A stretch of 64,000 nucleotides of DNA from Planktothrix sp. FACHB-1365 (GTDB taxonomy: Bacteria > Cyanobacteriota > Cyanobacteriia > Cyanobacteriales > Microcoleaceae): positions 1-64,000 of the forward strand of contig NZ_JACJSC010000014.1 of the NCBI RefSeq assembly GCF_014697575.1, written 5' to 3'. The translations under genes and the position numbers were made by a program. Each line of letters opens with the position of its first letter. The stretch's first letter is position 1. Below the pieces are notes generated by a model. It did not search any database, was not told the origin of the DNA, and worked only from the letters and a program-made list of their open reading frames with translations. Positions 36,144-45,903 of the stretch are shown in pieces.

Positions 36144-36773
36144 ATGAAAAAAAATCTGTTTCGTGTAAAACTGGTGCAAACGATGATTGTGGGAATTATT
36201 CTTTTATTCCCAACCTTTGCCCGATCTCAAAATGAATTACCGACTGCTGATGAGCTTCGAGGTAAACCCAATGAAGCAGAACAACAACGTTTAGATAAAA
36301 AGCAAAGCCGACAAGCTGCACTTCGCCAAGGAATTCAACTTTATAAAACTGGAAATTATGCAGCTTCTGAAACTATTTTTCGTCAATTGGTAGAAGCTCA
36401 ACCTGAAGAAGCCAAATATCATTTTTATTTCGGAAATGCTTTGTTTTATCAACGCAAAATTGAGGAAGCCACTCAAGCTTATCAAGAAGCGATTCGCCTT
36501 AATCCTAAATATGCTTTAGCTTATAATGCTTTAGGATTTTTACAAGCAACTCAAGGTCAATGGGATGAAGCGATCGCACAGTATCAAAAAGCCTTAGAAA
36601 TTAATGCTGACTATGCAGAAGCCTTAAAAAATTTAGGGGAAGCGTTCTGGAAAAAAGGGAACACCGCCGAAGCTCAAAATGCTTGGAATAAAGCCTTAAG
36701 TTTATATACACAACAGGGAAATAATAAAGCCGCACAACAAATTCAAGAAGTCTTAAATCGGACGGCTCAATAA
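36144..36773 (+). CDS. Secreted TPR protein
   Basis: ATG 36144 (MKKNLFRVKLVQTMIVGIIL) gives a good signal peptide ending ARSQ; an in-frame TTG at 36066 would add a non-signal extension. After a charged helix (EAEQQRLDKKQSRQAALRQG) there are three to four TPRs (NYAASETIFRQLVEAQPEEA; RKIEEATQAYQEAIRLNPKY; QWDEAIAQYQKALEINADYA; NTAEAQNAWNKALSLY). It is probably periplasmic. It is 47 bp upstream of fumC on the same strand, but co-transcription is uncertain. Confidence 0.82.
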   Translation: MKKNLFRVKLVQTMIVGIILLFPTFARSQNELPTADELRGKPNEAEQQRLDKKQSRQAALRQGIQLYKTGNYAASETIFRQLVEAQPEEAKYHFYFGNALFYQRKIEEATQAYQEAIRLNPKYALAYNALGFLQATQGQWDEAIAQYQKALEINADYAEALKNLGEAFWKKGNTAEAQNAWNKALSLYTQQGNNKAAQQIQEVLNRTAQ

Positions 36774-36820
36774 TTTTTAAATTCAAGAATCAACTAGATT
36801 AAAGGGAGAAAAATCTTAAC

Positions 36821-38224
36821 ATGACAACCCAGCAACCAACCCGCAAAGAACGCGATAGTATGGGAGAAATTGAAGTAGCGAGCGATCGCTATTGGGGAGC
36901 CCAAACCCAACGCTCTATTTATTATTTTAGCATTGGCAATGATTTAATGCCGCAGGAAGTGATTACCGCCTTTGGTATCCTAAAAAAAGCCGCTGCAATT
37001 ACCAATCAAGAGTTAGGAAAACTCCCCGCAGACAAAGCAAAATTAATGATTCAAGCCGCCGATGAAGTCATTGCGGGTCAACTCAATGATCACTTTCCCT
37101 TGCGAGTTTGGATGACCGGAAGTGGAACCCAATCGAATATGAATGTTAATGAAGTCATTGCGAATCGAGCCATTGAAATAGCCGGAGGAATTTTAGGGAG
37201 TAAAAATCCAATTCATCCCAATGATCATGTTAATATGTCTCAATCTTCTAACGATACATTTCCCACGGCGATGCACATTGCAGCAGCCATTTCTGTTACA
37301 CAACGGTTAATTCCCAGCGTCCAAAAAATGCGGGATGAATTACAAAAAAAAGCCGAAGAATTTGCCGATATTGTTAAAATTGGTAGAACCCATTTACAAG
37401 ATGCAGTTCCCTTAACGTTAGGTCAAGAATTCTCTGGTTATGTGGCGCAATTGGATGGAAATTTAAAGCGGTTGGAGATAATTTTACCGGATTTATATGA
37501 ATTAGCCATCGGGGGAACAGCCGTTGGAACTGGCTTAAATACGCCTCAAGGATTTGCTGAAAACGTATCAAATCACATTAGTCAATTAACCGGATTACCC
37601 TTTATTTCTGCCCCGAATAAATTTGCAGCTATGGCGGCTCATGATGGCTTAGTGATGGCAAGTGGAGCCTTAAAAACCTTAGCGTGTTCTTTAATGAAAA
37701 TTGCTAATGATATTCGGTTTTTAGGCAGTGGCCCCCGTTGTGGTTTAGGAGAATTAATATTACCTGAAAATGAACCCGGTTCGTCTATTATGCCGGGGAA
37801 AGTCAACCCCACCCAATGTGAAGCCATGACCATGGTAGCCGCACAAGTGATTGGCTATGATACCGCGATTAGTGTTGCGGGTTCCCAGGGACATTTTGAG
37901 TTAAATGTCTTCAAACCCATGATTATTTTTAATTTCTTGCAATCCGTAGCTATTTTATCAGATAGTTGCCATAATTTTACAGATTTCTTGTTAATGGGAT
38001 TAGAAGTTAATCGTAAAAAAATTAATAGTTATGTTGAACAATCTTTAATGTTAGTGACGGCTTTGGCTCCTAAAATTGGCTATGATAATGCAGCCCAAGT
38101 TGCCCATATTGCTTTAGAAAAAGATCTGACATTAAAAGAAGTTTGTCTGGAATTAGGATATATTTCTAGTGAAGAATTTGATGCCATTGTAGATCCGTAT
38201 AAAATGGCATATCCTAACCTTTAA
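36821..38224 (+). CDS. fumC: Fumarate hydratase class II
   Basis: FumC converts fumarate to malate in the tricarboxylic acid cycle. Signature [15 protein letters not shown] (about 318-332) and other family motifs are present: [37 protein letters not shown] split over two sites, and [19 protein letters not shown]. The 467-residue length is normal for the iron-free class II enzyme. ATG 36821 follows AAAGGGAG by about 13 bases. Confidence 0.97.
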   Translation: MTTQQPTRKERDSMGEIEVASDRYWGAQTQRSIYYFSIGNDLMPQEVITAFGILKKAAAITNQELGKLPADKAKLMIQAADEVIAGQLNDHFPLRVWMTGSGTQSNMNVNEVIANRAIEIAGGILGSKNPIHPNDHVNMSQSSNDTFPTAMHIAAAISVTQRLIPSVQKMRDELQKKAEEFADIVKIGRTHLQDAVPLTLGQEFSGYVAQLDGNLKRLEIILPDLYELAIGGTAVGTGLNTPQGFAENVSNHISQLTGLPFISAPNKFAAMAAHDGLVMASGALKTLACSLMKIANDIRFLGSGPRCGLGELILPENEPGSSIMPGKVNPTQCEAMTMVAAQVIGYDTAISVAGSQGHFELNVFKPMIIFNFLQSVAILSDSCHNFTDFLLMGLEVNRKKINSYVEQSLMLVTALAPKIGYDNAAQVAHIALEKDLTLKEVCLELGYISSEEFDAIVDPYKMAYPNL

Positions 38225-38708
38225 AAGAAAGTGAGAGCGAGAGTAGGGATGGGTCGTTAATCAATAATAGCCTTTACCCTATTTCCTTGTATCATCCTGT
38301 TAATTTTTTATTTCCGAGAAGATTAGCTTTAATTTATTTAAAGATGAGTCTGTTTTTTTCTATTCACCCCTTTTAAAAAAAGGTATTGAATTTACGAAAA
38401 TAAGGATCTATAGTGAATGTAGACTATACTAAAATTCACTCGCTAATCACAATCACGTCGCCTAAATCAAACAAAAACCCTGAAAACCTAGGATGTGAGT
38501 CGAGTTTTGACACGTTGTCAAGCCCACAGGATAAAAATTTTAACTTTAAGACTTTAACTGACCGTTAGAGTAAACCGATCAACCCAAATGATATTGTTGA
38601 TCACCTCAGAACAATCTAAACTAGGGGGGAATCAACCTTGAATTTTAAACCCATCTATTTTTCAACTCATTATCAACAAACTTTCTTCATATTAATGATG
38701 TATTTATT
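38225..38708. other. 484-bp intergenic region
   Basis: No gene is seen. It has the end of fumC and the promoter region of the AAA-like/GGDEF gene. A TTGACA-CGT-TGTCAA palindrome (38507-38521) and a GATCAAC/GTTGATC inverted repeat (about 38577-38602) are possible regulator sites. No RNA gene was recognised. Confidence 0.45.
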
Positions 38709-40358
38709 ATGTCTTTAAACCCCACTTTTGTCCCAAAAGACACAATTGAATTTCCTGATCGTCCACTTCCTTTAGATTCTAAATTTTATATTCAACGCCT
38801 CCCTTGCGAAAATTTAGGCTATGCTGAAATTCAAAAATCGGGGAGCTTACTCCGACTAAAAGCTCCTAGAAAAATGGGTAAAAGTTCTTTTATTATCAGA
38901 CTGCTAAACTATGCTGAAAGTTTGGGATATCAGACAGTTTCAATTGATTTTCTCCAAGCGGATAGTGCCATTTTTGAGAATTCCAATAAATTTTTGAAGT
39001 GGCTGTGTATTAATATCGCTCGACAATTGAAAATTGAACCTCTATTAAATAATTATTGGGATGATGATATTGGGAGTAAAGTTAGTTCTACAGTTTATTT
39101 AGAAAGTCATATTTTCCCCAAACTTAATTCCTCTATCGTTTTAGCTTTTAATGAATTAAATCGGATTTTTGAGTATCAAAATATTAGTCAAGATTTCCTC
39201 CCTTTGATTCGATTTTGGTATGAGCAGGGAAGACAAACTCAACTTTGGCAAAAGGTTCACTTTATTTTAGTTCAATCCACAGAAGTTTATGTATCTTTAA
39301 ATATTCATCAATCTCCCTTTAATATTGGTTTAGCAATTGAATTACCTGTATTTACCCTTGAACAAGTTAAGGACTTAGCACAACGTTATCAACTGAATTT
39401 AACGGATAATCATATTAAAAAACTATCCAATTTAGTCGGAGGACATCCCTATTTAGTTCATCTTGCACTTTATCACTTAAGCTATGATCTCATTAACATA
39501 GATGACTTATTAAATACCTCTCCAACCTTAACCGGAATTTATCGAGAGCATTTGCAATCTCTCTCGTTGAGCCTTCAACAAAAACCTGAACTTGCTATAG
39601 CCATGAAACGAGTAGCAACAGCAACAGAAAGTATTCAAATTGAACCGCTTATTGCCTATCAATTGTATAGTTTGGGTTTAGTCAATTTACAAGGAAATTA
39701 TTGTCTATGCTCTTGTGAACTTTATCGTCTTTATTTTCAGTGGCAATTGTTGAATAAAAATCAAGAAAATGCGAATAAATTACGAAAGCTCCAACAAGAA
39801 AATAAATTTTTAAAAGCTTTAGTTTATGTTGATCCTCTAACAGAAATCGCCAACCGTAGGCAATTTGATCACTGTATAGATATTGAATGGAAACGAATGA
39901 TGCGGGAAATTGCTCCCTTATCTTTAATTTTATGTGATATTGATTATTTTAAAATTTATAATGATACTTATGGTCATCAAATGGGAGATGAATGTTTAAA
40001 AAAAGTAGCTCAGTCCATTCGTAATGTCGTTCAACGTCCGGGGGATTTAGTGGCTCGTTATGGGGGTGAAGAATTTGTGATTATCCTTCCGAGAACAGAT
40101 GCAACAGGAGCGCTGTATATTGCGGAAGCAGTTCGTGAGAATCTCAAAACTTTAGCACTTCCCTTTGACACAGAACAATTGCCCAATCGTCCTGCACCGA
40201 TTGTTACAATTAGTATCGGCGTAGCCAGTACCATTCCCGGTGTTGATACCAATGATATTGGCTCGTTATTTTTAGCCGCCGATGAAGCCTTATATGAATC
40301 TAAAAGAAACGGTAGAGATCAAGTACAATTGAGTTCATTTTTACAATTTAGATATTAA
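38709..40358 (+). CDS. AAA-like domain diguanylate cyclase (GGDEF)
   Basis: Residues about 10-330 are an AAA-like (AAA_35) module: [20 protein letters not shown] (P-loop with GKSS), [10 protein letters not shown] in place of the usual hhhhDEhD, and [20 protein letters not shown] short coiled linker leads to a GGDEF domain (about 377-545): [37 protein letters not shown] near residue 452, with an inhibitory-site RxxD (RPGD) five residues before it. It should make c-di-GMP from two GTP and be product-inhibited. It ends 8 bp before the AAA-like/WD40 gene, so the two form an operon. Confidence 0.9.
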   Translation: MSLNPTFVPKDTIEFPDRPLPLDSKFYIQRLPCENLGYAEIQKSGSLLRLKAPRKMGKSSFIIRLLNYAESLGYQTVSIDFLQADSAIFENSNKFLKWLCINIARQLKIEPLLNNYWDDDIGSKVSSTVYLESHIFPKLNSSIVLAFNELNRIFEYQNISQDFLPLIRFWYEQGRQTQLWQKVHFILVQSTEVYVSLNIHQSPFNIGLAIELPVFTLEQVKDLAQRYQLNLTDNHIKKLSNLVGGHPYLVHLALYHLSYDLINIDDLLNTSPTLTGIYREHLQSLSLSLQQKPELAIAMKRVATATESIQIEPLIAYQLYSLGLVNLQGNYCLCSCELYRLYFQWQLLNKNQENANKLRKLQQENKFLKALVYVDPLTEIANRRQFDHCIDIEWKRMMREIAPLSLILCDIDYFKIYNDTYGHQMGDECLKKVAQSIRNVVQRPGDLVARYGGEEFVIILPRTDATGALYIAEAVRENLKTLALPFDTEQLPNRPAPIVTISIGVASTIPGVDTNDIGSLFLAADEALYESKRNGRDQVQLSSFLQFRY

Positions 40359-40366
40359 TTAAAAGA

Positions 40367-43300
40367 ATGACAATCTATCGATATCGTGTCGGCGGTAGTC
40401 TCAGTAATGATGATTTATTTTATGTGGTTCGCCAAGCGGATACAGAATTATATGAAGCCTTAAAAGCGGGAGAATTTTGTTATGTTCTCAATGCTCGACA
40501 AATGGGAAAATCTTCTTTATTAGTCCGAACCTTTTATCGGATGAAACAGGAAGGTTATGTTTGTGCAACCTTGGATATGACCCAAATTGGGAGTGAATCT
40601 GTAACGCCACTTCAATGGTATAAAGGAGCAATCACCAGCTTATTATTAGGATTTAATTTATTCAACACATTTAATTTTAAATCCTGGTGGACAACCCAGG
40701 AAAACGTTTCATTTTCCCAACGATTTAGCAATTTTTTAGAGCGTTTATTATTTGAATTTTTTCCTCAAAAAAAAATTATTATTTTTATTGATGAAATTGA
40801 TAGTATTCTGAGTTTACCGTTTTCCGTTGATGATTTTTTTGCTTTGATTCGATTTTGTTATAACAACCGAGCCATTTATTCTGAATATAATCGTCTAACC
40901 TTTGCAATTTTTGGAGTCGCCACTCCCCCGGATTTAATTACCGATAAAACTCGGACTCCTTTTAATATTGGTAAATCAATTTTTTTACAAGGTTTTCAAT
41001 TCCATGAAGCTCAACCTTTAGCCCAGGGATTAACGTCTTATTCTGAACGACCCCAAGCGGTCTTAAGCGAAATTTTAAATTGGACAAATGGACAACCCTT
41101 TTTAACTCAAAAATTCTGCCAATTAATCCAAACCATTAATCAAAGTAGTAGCTCTCAAAAAATCATTATTCCCGCCGGACTAGAATCCTTTTGGATTGAG
41201 TCTCTAGCCCGAACTAAAATCATTGAAAGTTGGGAATTTCAAGATGAACCAGAACACTTAAGAACCATTCGAGATCGGCTATTTTTTTATCAAAATCGCA
41301 TCGGAAAATTACTAGGAATGTATCAAAAAATCCTACAAGGAGTTACCATTCCCTGCGATGGAAGTCAAGAACAAATTGAACTACTTTTATCCGGTTTAGT
41401 CATTCCTGAAAATGGATTTTTAAAGGTTAAAAATCGCCTTTATAAACATATCTTTAATTTAGAGTGGGTGAATCAACAATTCAGCAGCCTACGCCCCTAT
41501 TCCCAATCCCTAGAAGCCTGGGTTGCCCAACAAAAACAAGATGATTCTCGTTTGTTACGGGGACAAGCTTTGATTGAGGCTCAAAATTGGGCAAAAGATA
41601 AAAGTTTAAGCGATTTAGATTATCAATTTTTAAGCAAAAGTGAAGCTTTAGATCGACAAGAAACCCAACAAGCTTTAGAAGCACAACGGGCAAAAGCTGT
41701 GGAAGCTAAAATAGCTGAGGAACGCAAAACTGCTAAACTACAACGGGTTTTACTCAGTGTTGTTAGTTTGGGGTTAATCACCGTTACTCTCTTAGCGGTT
41801 GTGGTTTTAATTCAATTTAATAGGGCTAGTAATAACGAAAAAATAGCGAGATTGAATGAAATTAAAGCTTTACTTTCTTCTGCGGAAGGAAAATTTGCTT
41901 CCGATCATCAATTAGATGCTTTAATCGATGGAATTAAAGCCAAAAAATATCTCAAAAAAACTCCAAAAGTTGATCCTCTATTTACTGCTAAAGTTGAACA
42001 ATCTTTGAGACAAGTGGTGTATGGTACGAATGAATTTAACCGTTTAATTGGACATCGCGGCGGGGTATTAACCGTTGATATTAGTTTTGATGGTCAACTG
42101 ATTGCCACCGGAAGTAACGATAAAACCGTCAAACTGTGGAAACGAGATGGCACTTTACTGAAAACCTTAAAAAATGACGCCACTGTACATCGGGTGGCTT
42201 TCAGTCCCGATAGCAATCTAGTGATCGCCGCCACTTTAAACGGCCAGGTGAACCTCTGGCAAGTAGATGGAACCCTCATCAGACAAATTAAAGCCCATTC
42301 AGCGCCCGTTTGGGGCATTGCTTTTAGTCGTCAGGGGGATGTGATTGCTTCAGCCAGTGGCGATGGGACGGTTAAATTATGGTCGGTCAATTCCTTCCAA
42401 CTCCTGCACACCTTCAACACCCAACAGCAAGCCGTTTGGAATGTGGCGTTTAATCAGGATGGTCAAACCCTGGTGAGTACGGGATGGGATGGAACCCTGC
42501 AACTGTGGAGTCGAACCGGAAAATTGCTCCATACCTTCACCGGTCATCGAGGAACCGTTTGGGATGTGGCCTTTTGTCCCCAGACTAATCTGTTTGTCTC
42601 CGTAAGTTCTGATTACACCGCTAAACTGTGGAATTTTGATGGCACCTTAATTAAAACTCTTGTGGGAAATAATGTCATGCTGGGGGTAGATTGTAGCGAA
42701 AACGGTCAATATATTGTTACCAGTGGTAAGGATAATGGGGTTCAACTGTGGAAATCCGACGGGACTTTTATTCGTACCTTGAGAAAACATCAAGCGGTAA
42801 TTCGAGATGTGGCCCTCAGTGGCGATGGGTTAATGGCCGCTTCTGCCAGTGATGATGGTATCGTCAAACTCTGGCAACGCAATCTTTATTTATTAAAGCC
42901 TCTTCATGGACATCAAGATACCGTTTGGGATGTGCAAGCCAGTCCCAATAATCGTTGGCTGCTTTCAACCGCAGATGAGACTCTGCGATTTTGGTATCGG
43001 GATGGAACCTTAATTCAGGTTGTGCGTGAAATGATGCGGGGTGCGTCCTTTAGTCCCGATAGTCGCAAGATTGCTGGAGGCGGGACACCAGAGGTTAAGC
43101 TGTATGAAATTCAGGACAGTGACCCCCCGACCCTAAAACGATTGAGAACTTTTAAAGGCCATCAAGCCACTGTGATTTCAACGGTGTTTAGTCCCGATGG
43201 CAAAAGGGTTGTTTCTGGAGGGGATGATCACACCCTGAAATTTTGGGATTTGCAAGGGAAACTACTGCATAGTGTGGATGCTCATACGGAAAGAATTTGG

Positions 43301-43852
43301 AAACTGGCCTTTAGTCCCGATGGTCAGATTCTGGCTTCTGCGAGTGAAGATGGAACCGTGAAGTTATGGACACCGGAGGGAAAAGCCGTTACCACCTTAA
43401 AAGGACATGAAGGGGCCATTTGGGGGGTAGCGATTAGTCCCCTGGGAAATTTGATCGCATCGGTGAGTCTGGATGATACCCTGCGACTCTGGAAACCCGA
43501 TGGAACCCCCGTCACTACTATTCCGGGTCAAAGTCGAGGATTAACGCGAGTGGCCTTTAGTGGTGATGGACAATTTCTCGCCACCGGAGGTATTGATAAT
43601 ACGGTTAAGTTATGGAATTTAGCCGGGGAATTAATTATAACTTTACCCGGACATCAAGGGATTGTTGATAGTGTAGATTTTACGGCGGATCAAAATGCCG
43701 TGATTTCAGGAGGAGATGATAGCACTGTAATCTTATGGGATTTAAAAAAAATTCGTGGCCTCAACGAATTACAATATGCTTGTAATTGGGTGAAAGACTA
43801 TCTAAAAACTTCTCCTGAAGTTGAAGCAAGTGATCGAAGCTTATGCGACTAA
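40367..43852 (+). CDS. AAA-like domain / transmembrane / 14 WD40 repeat protein
   Basis: The N-terminal AAA-like module has [20 protein letters not shown] (Walker A) and [13 protein letters not shown] (Walker B), followed by [17 protein letters not shown] transmembrane helix lies near residues 463-485 ([20 protein letters not shown]) after a charged coiled region. The C-terminal half (about 560-1140) has 14 WD40 repeats such as [20 protein letters not shown], enough for two seven-bladed propellers. The propellers are probably outside the membrane. These proteins are typical cyanobacterial repeat sensors of unknown ligand. It lies in an operon with the GGDEF gene before it and the phosphatase cassette after it. 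Confidence 0.9.
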   Translation: MTIYRYRVGGSLSNDDLFYVVRQADTELYEALKAGEFCYVLNARQMGKSSLLVRTFYRMKQEGYVCATLDMTQIGSESVTPLQWYKGAITSLLLGFNLFNTFNFKSWWTTQENVSFSQRFSNFLERLLFEFFPQKKIIIFIDEIDSILSLPFSVDDFFALIRFCYNNRAIYSEYNRLTFAIFGVATPPDLITDKTRTPFNIGKSIFLQGFQFHEAQPLAQGLTSYSERPQAVLSEILNWTNGQPFLTQKFCQLIQTINQSSSSQKIIIPAGLESFWIESLARTKIIESWEFQDEPEHLRTIRDRLFFYQNRIGKLLGMYQKILQGVTIPCDGSQEQIELLLSGLVIPENGFLKVKNRLYKHIFNLEWVNQQFSSLRPYSQSLEAWVAQQKQDDSRLLRGQALIEAQNWAKDKSLSDLDYQFLSKSEALDRQETQQALEAQRAKAVEAKIAEERKTAKLQRVLLSVVSLGLITVTLLAVVVLIQFNRASNNEKIARLNEIKALLSSAEGKFASDHQLDALIDGIKAKKYLKKTPKVDPLFTAKVEQSLRQVVYGTNEFNRLIGHRGGVLTVDISFDGQLIATGSNDKTVKLWKRDGTLLKTLKNDATVHRVAFSPDSNLVIAATLNGQVNLWQVDGTLIRQIKAHSAPVWGIAFSRQGDVIASASGDGTVKLWSVNSFQLLHTFNTQQQAVWNVAFNQDGQTLVSTGWDGTLQLWSRTGKLLHTFTGHRGTVWDVAFCPQTNLFVSVSSDYTAKLWNFDGTLIKTLVGNNVMLGVDCSENGQYIVTSGKDNGVQLWKSDGTFIRTLRKHQAVIRDVALSGDGLMAASASDDGIVKLWQRNLYLLKPLHGHQDTVWDVQASPNNRWLLSTADETLRFWYRDGTLIQVVREMMRGASFSPDSRKIAGGGTPEVKLYEIQDSDPPTLKRLRTFKGHQATVISTVFSPDGKRVVSGGDDHTLKFWDLQGKLLHSVDAHTERIWKLAFSPDGQILASASEDGTVKLWTPEGKAVTTLKGHEGAIWGVAISPLGNLIASVSLDDTLRLWKPDGTPVTTIPGQSRGLTRVAFSGDGQFLATGGIDNTVKLWNLAGELIITLPGHQGIVDSVDFTADQNAVISGGDDSTVILWDLKKIRGLNELQYACNWVKDYLKTSPEVEASDRSLCD

Positions 43853-43887
43853 AAAAAGCTTTATTTTAATAATAATCATTTTTAATT

Positions 43888-45168
43888 ATGAAAATCATTG
43901 ATTGTTTTAAACCCGCTATTTCTGTGATTAATCAACTTAAATACCCTCAAAAATTTGTCCTGATTAGCTGCATTTTTATCATTCCTTTGAGTTTGATGAT
44001 GTATCTGTTAATTTCTGAAGTCCAGACTCGGATTGATTTTGCAACTCAGGAACAGTTAGGGACTCTCTATCTCCGTCCTCTACGGCAACTTTATCCTAAA
44101 ATCTATCAAGCTCAATTATTAATGGCTAACCCGAATTTTAGCCGAGAAGACCAAACTCAATTACAACAACTGAAAAGGGAGATTACAGACCAGATTAAAA
44201 TTTTAGAAACCCTTGATAGTAAAATTGGCAATCAATTATTAACAACAGATTTATTTAAACAACTCAAAGAAAGTTGGCGCACCTTAGAAGAAAATCAAAA
44301 ACTGTGGAGTTTACAAACTCAAAAAGTCTATTCTTCTCTGATTTTAGAACAAATCAATCAACTTCGGTTTCAAGTGGGAGATCAATCTAATTTAATTCTT
44401 GATCCTGATTTAGATACTTATTATTTAATGGATACTACGCTATTAAAATTACCCGAAATTCATAAAATTTTAGTCGATATTCTCTTGATCAGCCAAGATA
44501 TTAGTCAACGAAATCAACAGGAGTTAAGTCAAAAAGAATATTGGACAATTACAACTCTTTCAGGATTGTTAAATAATTATAATGAAAAGCTCAAGCGTTC
44601 CCTAGAGGTTTCTTTTAATCATAATCCGGCGGGAAATCTGCAACCAAAATTGGGAGACAAATTAAATTTACTCACCGATAATATTCAAACTTTGAATAAT
44701 GGACTGAGTAATATGATCAGAACCGGAGATACGACTAATATACAACAGTATGCCCAAAATGCTGAATTGAATATAGAAGAAAGTTTGAAATTGTGGGATC
44801 TGACCATTGATGAATTAGATTTGTTATTACAGCTTCGGATTCAGGGTTTTATGGATCGACAAATCTTTTTATCGATCTTGGTTTTAATCACCTTATTAAT
44901 CGTGATTTATTTATTTATTGGATTTTACCAATCCGTGATGCAAACGGTCAATAGTTTGAGTATTGCGTCTCAAAAAATGATTGCGGGGGAAATGAATGAA
45001 ACTTTACATCTGGATAATCAAGATGAATTAGCAGATGTAGCTCAATCCTTTAATAATCTGGCTGTGGCTTTAGTGAAAGCCAATCAGGAAATTACTTCTC
45101 TGAATCAACAGTTAACCTCAGAAAATCTTCGCATGAGTGCTGAATTACAAGTGACTCGTCAACTCTAA
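43888..45168 (+). CDS. Membrane sensor and HAMP half of a split RsbU-type phosphatase
   Basis: Two membrane helices (about residues 25-43 and 328-350) enclose a helical sensor domain (QTRIDFATQEQLGTLYLRPL...). A HAMP domain follows (TVNSLSIASQKMIAGEMNET to DELADVAQSFNNLAVAL), then a coiled coil ending ELQVTRQL and TAA. The next codons in the same frame, AAA ATG ATT TTA CCG, continue as KMILPNERELSEI, exactly how undivided relatives proceed (TRQLQ-MILP). A CAA-to-TAA change would explain the break. Co-translation by re-initiation is possible, but no ribosome site is visible. Confidence 0.8.
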   Translation: MKIIDCFKPAISVINQLKYPQKFVLISCIFIIPLSLMMYLLISEVQTRIDFATQEQLGTLYLRPLRQLYPKIYQAQLLMANPNFSREDQTQLQQLKREITDQIKILETLDSKIGNQLLTTDLFKQLKESWRTLEENQKLWSLQTQKVYSSLILEQINQLRFQVGDQSNLILDPDLDTYYLMDTTLLKLPEIHKILVDILLISQDISQRNQQELSQKEYWTITTLSGLLNNYNEKLKRSLEVSFNHNPAGNLQPKLGDKLNLLTDNIQTLNNGLSNMIRTGDTTNIQQYAQNAELNIEESLKLWDLTIDELDLLLQLRIQGFMDRQIFLSILVLITLLIVIYLFIGFYQSVMQTVNSLSIASQKMIAGEMNETLHLDNQDELADVAQSFNNLAVALVKANQEITSLNQQLTSENLRMSAELQVTRQL

Positions 45169-45171
45169 AAA

Positions 45172-45897
45172 ATGATTTTACCGAATGAACGAGAACTCTC
45201 TGAAATTGTCCATTTAGATATTGCGGGTTATATGGAACCCGCCGACGAAGTGGGGGGAGATTATTATGATGTTTTATATAATAATGGTATGGTTAAAATT
45301 GGGATTGGAGATGTTACCGGACATGGGTTAGAATCGGGGGTTTTAATGTTAATGGTACAAACGGCAGTTAGAACTTTAATTGCTAACGATGAAAGTGATC
45401 CAATTCAGTTTTTAAATACCTTAAATCGTGTGATTTATGATAATGTTCAACGGATGAAATCGGATAAAAATTTAACCTTTTCTTTAATTGATTATTATAA
45501 TGGATTCCTCAGCATTTGTGGTCAACATGAGGAAATGATTGTTGTGCGATCGCAACGACAACCGGAGGCTGAATCTCATGCCATTATCGAAAGAATTGAT
45601 ACAATGGATTTAGGATTTCCCATCGGTTTAGAAGCCGATATTACTGATTTTATTGGTTCTATCAATATTAAATTAAATTCAGGGGATGGCGTTGTTTTAT
45701 ATACCGATGGAATTACGGAAGCTGAAAATCATCAAGGGGAATTTTATTCCTTAGAAAAACTGTGTGAAATTGTTAAACAAAATTGGCATTTAACCGCCTC
45801 AGAAATTCGCAAAGCGGTGATTAATGACGTGCGATCGCACATTGGCAAACATAAAGTTTATGATGATATTACCTTGGTGGTTTTGAAGCAAAAATAG
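45172..45897 (+). CDS. PP2C/SpoIIE-type phosphatase half of the split gene
   Basis: The 241-residue catalytic domain of the RsbU/SpoIIE family has HLDIAGYMEPADEVGGDYYD (metal Asp), IGIGDVTGHGLESGVLMLMV, GDGVVLYTDGITEAEN and VYDDITLVVLK, with the conserved Asp residues. In partner-switching systems such enzymes dephosphorylate anti-sigma antagonists. ATG 45172 lies in the same frame as the preceding gene, one codon past its TAA, and lacks a ribosome site. Either it is now expressed poorly by re-initiation or the protein has lost its sensor. The domain itself is intact. Confidence 0.85.
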   Translation: MILPNERELSEIVHLDIAGYMEPADEVGGDYYDVLYNNGMVKIGIGDVTGHGLESGVLMLMVQTAVRTLIANDESDPIQFLNTLNRVIYDNVQRMKSDKNLTFSLIDYYNGFLSICGQHEEMIVVRSQRQPEAESHAIIERIDTMDLGFPIGLEADITDFIGSINIKLNSGDGVVLYTDGITEAENHQGEFYSLEKLCEIVKQNWHLTASEIRKAVINDVRSHIGKHKVYDDITLVVLKQK

Positions 45898-45903
45898 TAA
45901 GAG

